The position numbers and the translations under genes are program-made. From assembly GCA_033032175.1 (NCBI GenBank), contig CM065306.1:23295001-23359000 (forward strand): DNA of 64,000 bases. The letters run 5' to 3'. The notes under the pieces were generated by a model. The model saw nothing but the letters and a program-made list of their open reading frames with translations, made no database searches and was not told the origin of the DNA. Below are positions 55,170 through 64,000 of the stretch, one piece after another (position 1 is the stretch's first letter; the number at the start of each line of letters is the position of its first letter). The DNA comes from Saturnia japonica. Lineage: Eukaryota; Arthropoda; Insecta; Lepidoptera; Saturniidae.

Positions 55170-57530
55170 AAGTAAATATATAATAAAAAAACTGAACATT
55201 AAACATTCATGAAAAGTCGGAGGGCTGTGCAGAGAAGCAGAGCGTGAGTAAATGCAAGGCGGAGCGCAATTTGGGACAGTGCGGTACGCCGCCACTGTCG
55301 CCTAATACGCCAGTCATTGTAGAGCGTGAACTGGGGCGTGGGCTTACGCCGCGCCAGTACGCCGTCTTGACTCTACGATTAAATTGATGCGATACTTTTA
55401 ACTATAGTGCACTTTTTTATTCCCACGGATTAAAATGACATCTCATGTCTAACTGTAACCCCATGTGTTATTGCTATTGAACCTTTCAAATGTGAAGGCC
55501 GAATAAGGGAAACTAATTAGATTCTCCCGTGGGCCAACCAAAGTATTTTTTTTTAGTTTTTATTTCTTTGCAGATGTTTAGCTTATGTACTTTTTATAGT
55601 TTCCTGAATATTGTAATGATTATAGTAAATGAACGGGTATGTTGAATAAATGGCACTAAATATTTCAATAAATAAATAAAAATCTTCAATTCAATATTTA
55701 AAATCTTACGATTCAAATAATTGTAACGTAAAATAAACGGTAGTACAATAGTAGAAAAATAAATATGGCAACATTATTTTCATGTTTGACATTAGTGATT
55801 GTCAATTTACTCCTTGAGAATAACAAACGCAGTATATATATAGATAAATATCAATTTTCGACAGTACATTCTAAAGTGAATTTTGAATAATAGGTACATT
55901 TTCAATAGACTGGCCATCTTCAGCTTTTTTGCATCGATATTTGACCGATTTGAATATTTCGCACATCTAAAGAATGTAAAAAGTATAACTAAAGGCTGCC
56001 CTGTTAGTTCAATAAACTGTTAATAGATGACGCCTCCAGCATGTTAGTTTTAAAACAAATTTTTAATCATTTGTTTTAAAGGAAAACATTCATTTTAATT
56101 TATTCCCGTCAATAGTGAAAAACAAGTTTTAAAATTTTGTTTCATGAAGAATTAAGAGAGATATGGTGTTGCCACAAAAACACCTCTGAGAAAAATAATA
56201 TAATACCGAGATTAGATAATCACATCTCTGTTATATTTACGTATCATTTGTAACGAACATCAAATGAAATAAATTGTTTTTTTTTTTAAGTGAAATCTTC
56301 TTTAGCATCGTTGTGATTTGAAAGTCGATGAAACGAAAAAGCGAAAGCGACAGTATAAAGATTGCCATGCAATAATGAATTTTATTCCCACTTCAAAAAG
56401 GCACGAAACAAAAACTTTTTAGACAACACTTATGACATTCTGTTACTGATTGATATTGTGTTAGGTTACCATGGATATTTCAAATATGCATTAATTGAAA
56501 ATGATATTGTGGATAATGATTGTGAGTACATACTTTTATGTAAATTTTCAAGAACTTTAAATTAGTGTGTATTTGATCATTTTCTGAATTTAAAAAAACA
56601 TAGATGTGAAGGTTTCACTTCTACCAAGTGTGAATTGCACACATATTTTTTTCACTTAATATTACACAGTAAGATAATATGAAACAAAAGAGCGACCTTA
56701 ATGAAATTGACGACTCACTTGAGACAAGTTAAATGAAACTGAATCAAGTTGTAGCGACATATCGATATCGATAGTCAAGTAATAAATACAGAAGATATGG
56801 AATATGGAGCGATAAATAGATCGAACTCTATTTACAGTACATGATATGATGTATATAATTTAGGAGATGAAAGGGCGTGTCTCGCGTCTGCCAATCATAT
56901 AAATAATTAATTACACTAGAAAGGCCTACTTCGCTCTATTGTTAATTACTTGAACGGTATTGTTTTGGTTATTGTTTGATTTTGCGTTGACATATTTGCC
57001 AATATATAACTAATTAAGTTTATTTATTTATTTATCCATTTGCATCATGTATGTACCTTTGTTATTTTATAATAAGGTAGCCGAATACATGAATCCTGAA
57101 TAGGGTATGGCAAATTATTACATTTGTTTTTCAAACATACATTTTATAGATTTTTATTTATCTAACTCACTAATTATTTATTTATTTATACATAAAATTA
57201 GTTTGTGTCATTGTCACATATTTATTTATATTGGTCATTTATCTCTTTAATCATCATGTCAAATATTTAATAAATAACTTATTACTATTCGTATTATTTA
57301 TATTAATGCCAAAATTAATCTTCAAAATTGTTTTATGTGCTTATGCCATTTATTCATAAATTCTGTTATTGAGTACAAAGATTAATTCATCAGAAGGTTT
57401 TTAAATTTATTTTTAAATATATTCGCATTTTCTTCTTCCCTAATACGATATGGAATTTTATTGTACACAATAATGTCTTTATAATAAGGACTGTTTTTGT
57501 GTATTTTTCCGATGATGGCTTTTATAATAT
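55170..57530. other. Gene-free stretch
   Basis: 55195-55375 is GC/CpG-rich (GGTACGCCGCCACTGTCGCC), with TACGCCG and TACGCCA phrases repeated a few times and no coding frame. 55380-57530 is AT-rich with no exon. Confidence 0.35.
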
Positions 57531-57535
57531 TCATT

Positions 57536-57682
57536 ATACTAGCGATCGCCCTAAGGTCGAAACTCGACCAGCATCTTTTTGATCATAGACTATTTTCTGT
57601 TTGACATTTACAGTATTCATAAACAATCAGTATTATCTACATCACTTGCTGTCGTCACTTATCGTTGAGTGACAATGTCAAT
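57536..57682 (+). repeat. Family F, copy 4, left part (interrupted by family H)
   Basis: Opens ATACTAGCGATCGCCCTAAG, then CTCGACCAGCATCTTTTTGA and GTTGAGTGACAATGTCAAT. The copy is broken at the end of GACAATGTCAAT and resumes at 58019. Confidence 0.85.
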
Positions 57683-58018
57683 GGAGTTTTTGTCGGGATC
57701 TCTAAGTGATATGTTGTGGTTTTTATTTTTAATTCATTAACTTAGGTTTTTGGCCCTATATTATGTAATATTGGTGGCGTTTTGCGTGATATAGTTTGGT
57801 TTTTGTGCATAAGTGAGGTGGATTATAAATATAAGCTGAAAGCATTCATTCCGATATCTCACAAAAACTGCCACGAAAGTTCTAACATGGGAGCCACCAT
57901 CTTGTTAGGATACTGAATCGTCATAACACTTGACAATATAATTCACTCGATAATGGCAGTAATGGTCTTCATTAAAGAGGACCGGTTGCCAAATTAGGAA
58001 GAAGAAAAAGGAGAAGAA
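57683..58018 (+). mobile_element. Family H element inserted in family F (336 bp, 12-bp target duplication)
   Basis: Flanked on both sides by GACAATGTCAAT (57671-57682 and 58019-58030), which occurs once in uninterrupted F copies. It starts GGAGTTTTTGTCGGG and ends in an A/G-rich tail (GAAGAAGAAAAAGGAGAAGA). A target duplication of this size plus an A-rich 3' end indicates LINE-type retroposition. There is no ORF, and no tRNA-like promoter was seen. This gives the precise borders of the family. Confidence 0.8.
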
Positions 58019-58310
58019 GACAATGTCAATATTTTGGGGGTCTAAGTTCAATGGTACTGGTCGTTTTAGAATTTCGCAATATTAATTTATTATATTTAAT
58101 ATATTAGTAACAGATATTATATATAAATTTTGGCTTTCTACACTGCTTCTCCATATAATCCATAATATTAACATATGTTAATCCCTGATACTGTAGCTTT
58201 ACTTTGGTAAAAAAAAAAATCGGTCTAGTAGTTTTTGAGTTTATCCATTACAAACAAACAAAAAAAAAAAAAACAAATCTTTCCTATTTATAATATTGGT
58301 ATATATAAAT
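58019..58310 (+). repeat. Family F, copy 4, right part
   Basis: Begins with the duplicated GACAATGTCAAT, then ATTTTGGGGGTCTAAGTTCA. It continues to TTTATAATATTGGTATATATA, including an A-rich run with AAACAAACAAAAA. It differs from other F copies after the TCTCCATATAA phrase, so it is a variant 3' end shared with 1-90. Confidence 0.8.
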
Positions 58311-58344
58311 AATCAAATGGGGTGGTAGGGGATTTATATCCGAC

Positions 58345-58510
58345 TGGAACGCGATGTATTTTAACATGTCGCGTTTCGGGATCAGCCAACGTGTATCCAG
58401 CGACCGAGAGGCTTGTACAACAGCATGACAGTGACCACTCGGTGATCGCCATTGCTTTACGATTGTACTGTGCTTACCGTTAGACGTAATACCGGTACAT
58501 TGCCGAGCAA
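58345..58510. repeat. Family C, copy 4
   Basis: TGTCGCGTTTCGGGATCAGCC, GACCGAGAGGCTTGTACAAC and CACTCGGTGATCGCCATTGC. Best matched to 22095-22260. Confidence 0.6.
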
Positions 58511-58519
58511 CAATAAACA

Positions 58520-59311
58520 TAAAATATACATATTACTGTGTTAATTTTATCCAACGAATCCGTGTTGCCTATCAGAATTGTTCTCACTTGCCACAAGTAA
58601 CAATTATTTTGATTTTTTGATTTTCCATTATCTCCTAAACTATGTGCCTAAATAACATGCTATAAAGGGCAAAGTTTAACTTAATAAAATTCTCTTTATG
58701 ATGAAGTAACTTTTGTTCGTAAGGAATAATTATATTAATATATAATATCAAATAATAAATTATTACCTATCACTGACGAACTAAACGGTTTCAAATTAGG
58801 TTTTGACAACAGTTTAGTCTTGCGTATATTATTTATGCAATTTTAAGTACCAGTAAAACTTTATGTTTTTAAACAGTTTTTACATAAACATGAATCAAAA
58901 TACATACAATAAAGGTTTAAAGCCATCGAGATTTTAAAACGCAAGTCGTAACAATGCATCACTTAAACGTTACTTGTTTCGTAAAATGTGAATCTATATT
59001 AAGCCCATACTTAAAGCTACTGCAGGCTGTAAACTTCGAGGTTTATGTCCTGTAAAAGACATGACCTGTGTTTTTCTTTATTTCTAAAATCCAAATCTAG
59101 AGGTTTTTAACCTCTTTCAATGAACAATTTCTTACAGGATTCGATTGAAGACAAAAATAAAGTGTTTTTCTTGGATGATGAATTGGAGAATCGCATATGA
59201 TTTATATGAAATATTTCAACTGTATTGTATTAACTTTAAAATTGATTGTACTAATAATGATATATTCGACGTCTCCAACAGTTAGATATAATAGACTTTT
59301 TTTATCTTCAG
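58520..59311. other. Intron stretch upstream of exon 59312
   Basis: No recognised repeat. It ends with a strong polypyrimidine tract and acceptor (TTTTTTTATCTTCAG). Confidence 0.35.
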
Positions 59312-59460
59312 GTGAAGTGGAGCGGCTTCTTCGCGAGTACAGACAGAATCAAGAGCTGGTCCGAAACATCGGTGCGCATTACTACCAGATCATATACCCG
59401 GTACAACTACGGCATCACGAGAAGATGGGCATATCGACGAGAGAAGTCAACACACAAAAG
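59312..59460 (+). CDS. Candidate host exon, ADAM-like propeptide segment
   Basis: 149 bp between a strong acceptor (TTTTATCTTCAG) and donor GTGAGC (59461). With one base from the previous exon (G) it starts glycine, then EVERLLREYRQNQELVRNIG, then AHYYQIIYPVQL, then RHHEKMGISTREVNTQK, and ends in phase 0. Codon third positions are GC-rich, unlike the surrounding AT-rich DNA. The HYYQIIYPVQL stretch fits the start of the reprolysin-type propeptide (the YxIxYPVxL pattern) of ADAM metalloprotease-disintegrin proteins, which act at the cell surface; the propeptide keeps the enzyme inactive. No catalytic (HExxH) or disintegrin part is in the window, so these would lie downstream. The family call is from memory of the pattern and moderately sure; the subtype is not assigned. 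Confidence 0.7.
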
Positions 59461-59469
59461 GTGAGCTTC

Positions 59470-59876
59470 AAATTTCATAAATATTAAAAGTTAATGAATT
59501 AAAAAAGAGAGATAGAAGAACAATATTAGTAATTAATAGCCCTTATTTGTCTTATGATAATAATAATAATTTATATACTTTTTTAACCGCTTTTGTCATA
59601 ATCACTTTTGACGTAAATTGCGGTAGAATTTTTAACACAATAAATCTAGAAAAATTCTAACTATTAAAGCCGGAGCTTTGTGATAGATTTTAGAGTTGAG
59701 GTAGCTAGCAAGCCAAGAGACCATTAAAGAAATACTGTGCCAACACTTCATGGATTCACTTCGATAGTTTCCTTCGGTGAAAGCTGTCTTCGTCCGCGTG
59801 GTATTTCGCATGTGGCGACAGCGGTGAAGGGGAACGTACACGTGGGACCACACGGTACTGAACGCTGCTACTTTAA
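59470..59876. other. Gene-free intronic stretch
   Basis: 59740-59860 is GC-richer, with two overlapping short frames on opposite strands; no domain. Confidence 0.3.
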
Positions 59877-60081
59877 GTTTATTTTATTTGCACGGAACCT
59901 TGATTCTTTTTCTAACATAAAGTTACTCCTTATAACATCAGCTATCCGACAGTGAAAGTCCCGTCAAAAACGGTACTATAGTTTCGGAGATTACCCGGAA
60001 TAAAAAGACAGACAGGGCAACAAAAATATTGTTTTAAGTACCCTTTAAACTTTCATATGCATTTAGTAAAAAGCTGTTATG
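59877..60081 (+). repeat. Family A, copy 10 (3' half)
   Basis: TTTGCACGGAACCTTGATTC, GACAGTGAAAGTCCCGTCAA, GAGATTACCCGGAATAAAAAG and ATGCATTTAGTAAAAAGCTG. It lacks the head and the last 50 bp. Confidence 0.8.
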
Positions 60082-60300
60082 AATCTGATACAATTTTTAT
60101 TCTATAAATAGATTTGAAATAACTTAATGCATTTAACCGAGTTAAGATCGCTATTACTCTATTGAACAAGTGCAAAAGCAAAATATTGTTGTTGCAGTTC
60201 TAGATGACATACATTTTGATGATGATGATGATGATGAAATGCTGATTACGATGATTAATGAATACTGATAAATATATATAAACCATATCTATACATATAC

Positions 60301-60569
60301 ATATATCATAACATACCATCACGCATGTATTCCTCGAAGGGTTAATCAGAGGTGTACTAATTTACACCCACAGTTCGCCGAGTATGTTTTTAGGTCCCAT
60401 GTAATAGGGGGCGAGCCTATTGCCATTAATCGGGCACGAAACCAAACTCCGAGTTGATACTGAGAATTTCATAGGAAAAACCCAATAACACTTTACTCGA
60501 CCTGGGATTCGAACCCAGACCCTCACTCATAGCAGTCGCGCTTACGACCACTAGGCTAACGAGGCAGTT
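60301..60569 (-). repeat. tRNA-derived SINE, family B copy 5 (best copy)
   Basis: Read from 60569 on the minus strand it has TGCCTCGTTAGCCTAGTGGT (A box), GGGTTCGAATCCCAGG (B box) and the full body. It ends CGTGATGGTATGTTATGATAT at the low side. This is the cleanest copy for the consensus; the head resembles an ordinary tRNA with a class II-like body lost. Confidence 0.9.
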
Positions 60570-60710
60570 ATCTATACAAATAAATAAAATTTCAATTCGT
60601 TTTTAAAAACAAATCGATATACACGATGTAAAAAATCAATCTCTTATCAATACAAAAAGTAACCATGAAAATATTTGATTTATTGATATATCAACTGATC
60701 TATAAAATAA

Positions 60711-61220
60711 TATAAAATTGAAGTGTCCGTTTGTAATGTCAACACAAGAGTTTTTTAGTAAATGCATTTAAAAGTATATACGATACTTAAAAAAAAAAAA
60801 AACAATTTTAAAAATTTTTGTCTGTCTGTCTGTTTATTCCGGGTAATATCCGAAACAGTTGGACCGATTTTGATGGTACTTTCACTGATAAATATCTGAT
60901 GTTATAGGGAGTGACTTAGGCTACTTTTATTTTATAAAAAAAATTAGGGTCCCACACAAATAAAAAAACTGGTCATGGTAATACAATTCGGCCGCTTAAA
61001 TGGTTTACGCTGAGTAAATCATAAGAGATATAGCAAACTAATGTACTACACAATTGTAGACATTAAAAATACTTACAAAAATGTCACAGAGACTATAAGT
61101 CTATATTCTAAGGAACGCCCACAATAAGCTTTTTTGTCTTTAAAATAGCCGGGAGCGGGGGCGCAAGTTTCGCGCGGGCATTCTGTAGTCCACGTGAGCG
61201 ATGCCACGGGCACAGCTAGT
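60711..61220 (-). repeat. Family A, copy 11 (nearly full length)
   Basis: Low end TATAAAATTGAAGTGTCCGT; high end GCCACGGGCACAGCTAGT. All landmarks are present in reverse. Confidence 0.88.
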
Positions 61221-61224
61221 AACA

Positions 61225-62100
61225 AACTAAAATGCAACTGAAAGCGTCAGAGCATTTCACCAAAACTCTTTTGAGAATAATACCACTAAAAATATTGAAA
61301 ATTACTTTATTAGACATAACTTTGTGAAAGTAAATCAAAAGTGAGACATAACTTTGCAAATGAGCAAAAGGACCCATTATACAAGTATACCCGGGCTGTC
61401 ATCGTTGTATTTTTACAGACTAATATACATTTAAGACGATTGTCAAATGTAACCACATCACTTGATAATCATCTACGTACAATGAGAATCTGGTACTTGT
61501 TGCTCTACGACAAAAATAACATTTCGCTTAACTTGAATTTCAATCACAAACCAATAAAACAGCCACTCACAGTTCTGATATTCTCTTACCCTGCAGATAC
61601 AAATAATACAAACTTCTTTAAACAACCGGCGTTTGTTTCTTTAAGAATTTCAAAACTCCTTCCCTTAAAATAACGGTTAACGTTGTTCTTTCTCTTCAAT
61701 TATGCGAATAATAATGAACTTGTTTTAAAAGGCTATGTTTATAATGTTTTAATACTAGTTATGTTCCAATATGCTCCACTTCCAACCACTGTTTATGTCT
61801 TGTCTCTATCGGGTTACAAAATGGCTGACACCACATTAACCAATGCACGATTTCCGCTAAAACTACTGTAACACAATTATTATTTATTCTCCGATAAATG
61901 TTACTAATTTCCCGCCACTTCATCCTATTTAGTAGTTAGTTAATTTCTTCTGGTTTTCTACTGTAATTTTTACGTTTTTTTGCAAACGATGCTGGCTGGG
62001 CATTCACCATTTGAACCAGTTAAACTTTGCCTAATATCCCTTACTCCTTTATTAGTGCTTTCTAAGGGACTAAATTCAATAAGGTTTTTTCTTTTAATTT
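61225..62100. other. Gene-free stretch
   Basis: A 110-codon plus-strand frame (61341-61673) has no recognised domain, is not GC-biased and lacks splice logic, so it is not called. TTAGTGCTTTCTAAGGGACT, then AAATTCAATAAGG (62053-62085), faintly resembles the family E tail. Confidence 0.3.
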
Positions 62101-62102
62101 TT

Positions 62103-62484
62103 GTATGTCTTTTTAATGTTTATAATCATGTAGTATATTAGTTTGATATATTTCTTATGGTTTACTCAGCATAAGCCATTTAAGCGCCCGAATTGATTCA
62201 CCATGACCAGTTTTTTTTATTTTTGCGAAACCCTAATTCTTTCTCTAAAATAAAAGTAGCCTAAGATTTCACCTAATAATATCAGTTATCTATCAGTGAA
62301 AGTCCCGACAAAATCGGTCCAACCGTTTCGGAGATTACCCGGAACAAACAGAAAGACAGACCAGACAAAAATTAAAAAAAATGTTGTTTTGTTATATGTG
62401 TCGTATATACTTTACTGCATTTAGTAAAAAATTGTTATTATGAATTTACAAACAGATACTCCAATTTTATTAATTGTATAGATA
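62103..62484 (+). repeat. Family A, copy 12 (5' truncated)
   Basis: Begins at GTATGTCTTTTTAATGTTTA and runs to TTTATTAATTGTATAGATA. The head and first third are missing. This truncated left border, like copies 2 and 10, is as expected if the family can be 5' truncated. Confidence 0.85.
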
Positions 62485-62489
62485 GGAGT

Positions 62490-63010
62490 GTTTTACAATT
62501 ACTTAACTTTGTTTATGAAACAATACGAGGTACAAGGTTGTCGAATAACACAACAATAATTAATAAGGCAGATATAAACTTTCAAAGCCATTTCCAGCTG
62601 TATAACAGTTTCAATAGTGATTGTTTTGTATTCTGGAATGATAACAGAGACTGTCGGTAGATGTTTATCACTCGTCAGTTACAGCCGTTTTTCAACAGTA
62701 CTTACAAAAAAAAAGTGCGTGCGTACAAAGTACACACAGGTCAGAAGTGAAACTTCATTGGAAAACTAATTTTTAAATCTCGTTTATATTTATACTAATC
62801 TAAAACTTTAGATTTCTGAGACTTAGAGGGAGGGAAAAAGGAAGATATGTTAGGAATTTAATCAATTTAATTGTCATTAAAATATTAAGTATATTAAATT
62901 CTTAAATGACGAGTGGTAAATTGAAATGCCACATGTTATTTGCAAATATTAAAACTTCCTAACCTTCAAAGGAATTAACATAAAAAATATATATTAACAA
63001 AAAGATAACA
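62490..63010. other. Gene-free stretch
   Basis: AT-rich, nothing recognised. Confidence 0.3.
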
Positions 63011-63014
63011 AATA

Positions 63015-63330
63015 TTAATATATTTTTATCACCCTGTCATTTGTCAGTCTGTTGCGTTTTTTGGAATAAACGTCACTGTAAGTACTAAACGTTCTCTCGC
63101 ATGCTGCCGATATAACTGGAAGCGAGATATATTTAAGGGCTACTTTAGATAAAGCAGTCGACTTGCAAAGTCCTGCCCACCAGGCCAAGGGAGTTAACTT
63201 ATTTACGGAAGACCACAGAAAAGTTTTAGAAAAAAAAACCTTGCTTTGCAATATAATTTGCAAGCTCTGTCAGTACAATATTCTAATCAACTGGCATTTT
63301 TACAGCAGCATTATAAATTTGTTCTGTAAC
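63015..63330 (-). pseudogene. hAT transposase C-terminal (dimerisation) fragment
   Basis: The minus-strand frame to a stop at 63015 reads FLWSSVNKLTPLAWWAG, then LSKVALKYISLPVISAACER, then TFSTYSDVYSKKRNRLTNDR and VIKIY. This is the classic hAT C-terminal dimerisation domain (LxxxAxxxLSxPxSSAxxERxFS...KRNRL). Just upstream, at the A/T run near 63230, the frame shifts; the other frame reads VLTELANYIAKQG. No terminal inverted repeats were found, so only the 3' part of an old copy is present. Confidence 0.85.
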
Positions 63331-63565
63331 GTAGTAAGTAATCTTACTCTGAACAACTGCTTACTATAGGACGATTTACAAATTTATCACAAAATGTTTA
63401 TTTATAAATTTAACTCACTGTTTACATATTGTCTCCATGGCTCTACGTACTTCGTGCTACGTTCGCCCTTTCTCACTCTCTCTCAAACGTTTCACATCTT
63501 AGTGACGCGATAATTCAGTAAAAATTTTACCCTCATGCGCGCAACGAAGTTTCACTTCAAAAATA

Positions 63566-63692
63566 AACCCAAGCAAGTTTCTTAACCGCTCTACTCGATG
63601 ACTGTAATATGTTCCGAATAAATGGTAGTTGGTAAACATTTATAAGTGCATTCTTAAGGACTACATTGAATCAAGTATTTTTGATTTGATCA
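63566..63692 (+). repeat. LINE tail, family E copy 5
   Basis: CAAGTTTCTTAACCGCTCTA, CTCGATGACTGTAATATGTT, ACATTTATAAGTGCATTCTT and AAGTATTTTTGATTTG align with the 3' UTR end of 24300-24420. Confidence 0.6.
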
Positions 63693-64000
63693 GATGAAGT
63701 CCACAATTCAAGTATGCCAATAAATTAGATTATATGCAGCCAAAATAATAAATAAATATAATTTCGTTGGCATAATATAATATTAATGAGAATTATAATG
63801 ATATTCAAATAAATGCCATTGATACGCATCTCGGTGTACCTGAAGTGACAATAGCCGTGTAGTAATTGCGTTTCAAATATTTGTCTGCTTAAATATACGA
63901 TTAGCATTATGTGCTTTAATTCCACCAATTTATCCGAATAAATCTATTTGATCCTGCTAAATATGTTTTTCATTTTGTATTATGATCTAAAATAATATTT
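63693..64000. other. Gene-free end of window
   Basis: AT-rich; nothing recognised. Confidence 0.3.

Noticed and set aside
61341..61673. 110-codon plus-strand ORF
   Set aside because: No domain, no GC3 bias, no splice signals; composition explains it.
1..64000. Bacterial-type defence, operon or phage systems
   Set aside because: Composition, splice sites, SINEs, LINEs and piggyBac/mariner/hAT elements all show a eukaryotic (insect) genome; no operon-like runs of genes exist.

Overview
The window is AT-rich eukaryotic DNA from an insect, most likely a lepidopteran (moth or butterfly). The evidence is composition, GT-AG spliced exons, and dense interspersed repeats of types typical of Lepidoptera. 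These include short elements opening with CTAGCTGTGCCCG, tRNA-derived SINEs, RTE/CR1-like LINE tails, and piggyBac, mariner and hAT transposons. There are no bacterial-type operons and no CRISPR array, and no complete host gene lies inside the window.

Host gene. Two plus-strand segments look like real host exons: a 51-bp exon at 23275-23325 and a 149-bp exon at 59312-59460. Both have good splice sites and matching phase (1 to 1), so together they read as one open protein. The second resembles the N-terminal propeptide of an ADAM-type (reprolysin) metalloprotease. If they belong together, the whole window lies within one long gene: over 23 kb of intron, a tiny exon, a 36-kb intron, a second exon, then more intron. 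A third short coding-like block (32577-32735, cysteine-rich) lies in the large intron and is unexplained.

Repeat layout. 1-23 kb: scattered LINE 3' ends (family E), tRNA-SINEs (family B and a second family S2), copies of family A, and long unrecognised AT-rich stretches. 23-33 kb: exon 1, then LINE C-termini, families A, F and H, a 48-bp TA microsatellite and a 54-bp perfect hairpin. 33.7-36.6 kb: a family A copy split by a nearly complete piggyBac-like element (33955-36306) with 13-bp terminal inverted repeats, a TTAA target, a two-exon transposase gene broken by one frameshift, and three copies of a palindromic subterminal motif. 36.7-39 kb: a SINE, a LINE tail interrupted by a family F copy, and a 177-bp tandem duplication. 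39.8-41.1 kb: a full-length but inactivated mariner (1279 bp, TA target). 41.8-47 kb: more A copies and a CpG-rich block with inverted CACGTG boxes. 51.8-55.2 kb: a retroelement C-terminal region with a possible nuclease motif, SINEs and A copies. 57.5-58.3 kb: family H nested in family F with a 12-bp target duplication. 59.3-64 kb: the second exon, A copies, a SINE, a hAT transposase remnant and a LINE tail.

Names A-H, R and S2 are local labels for repeats seen at several places in this window. Their database classification was not checked, and boundaries are by eye.
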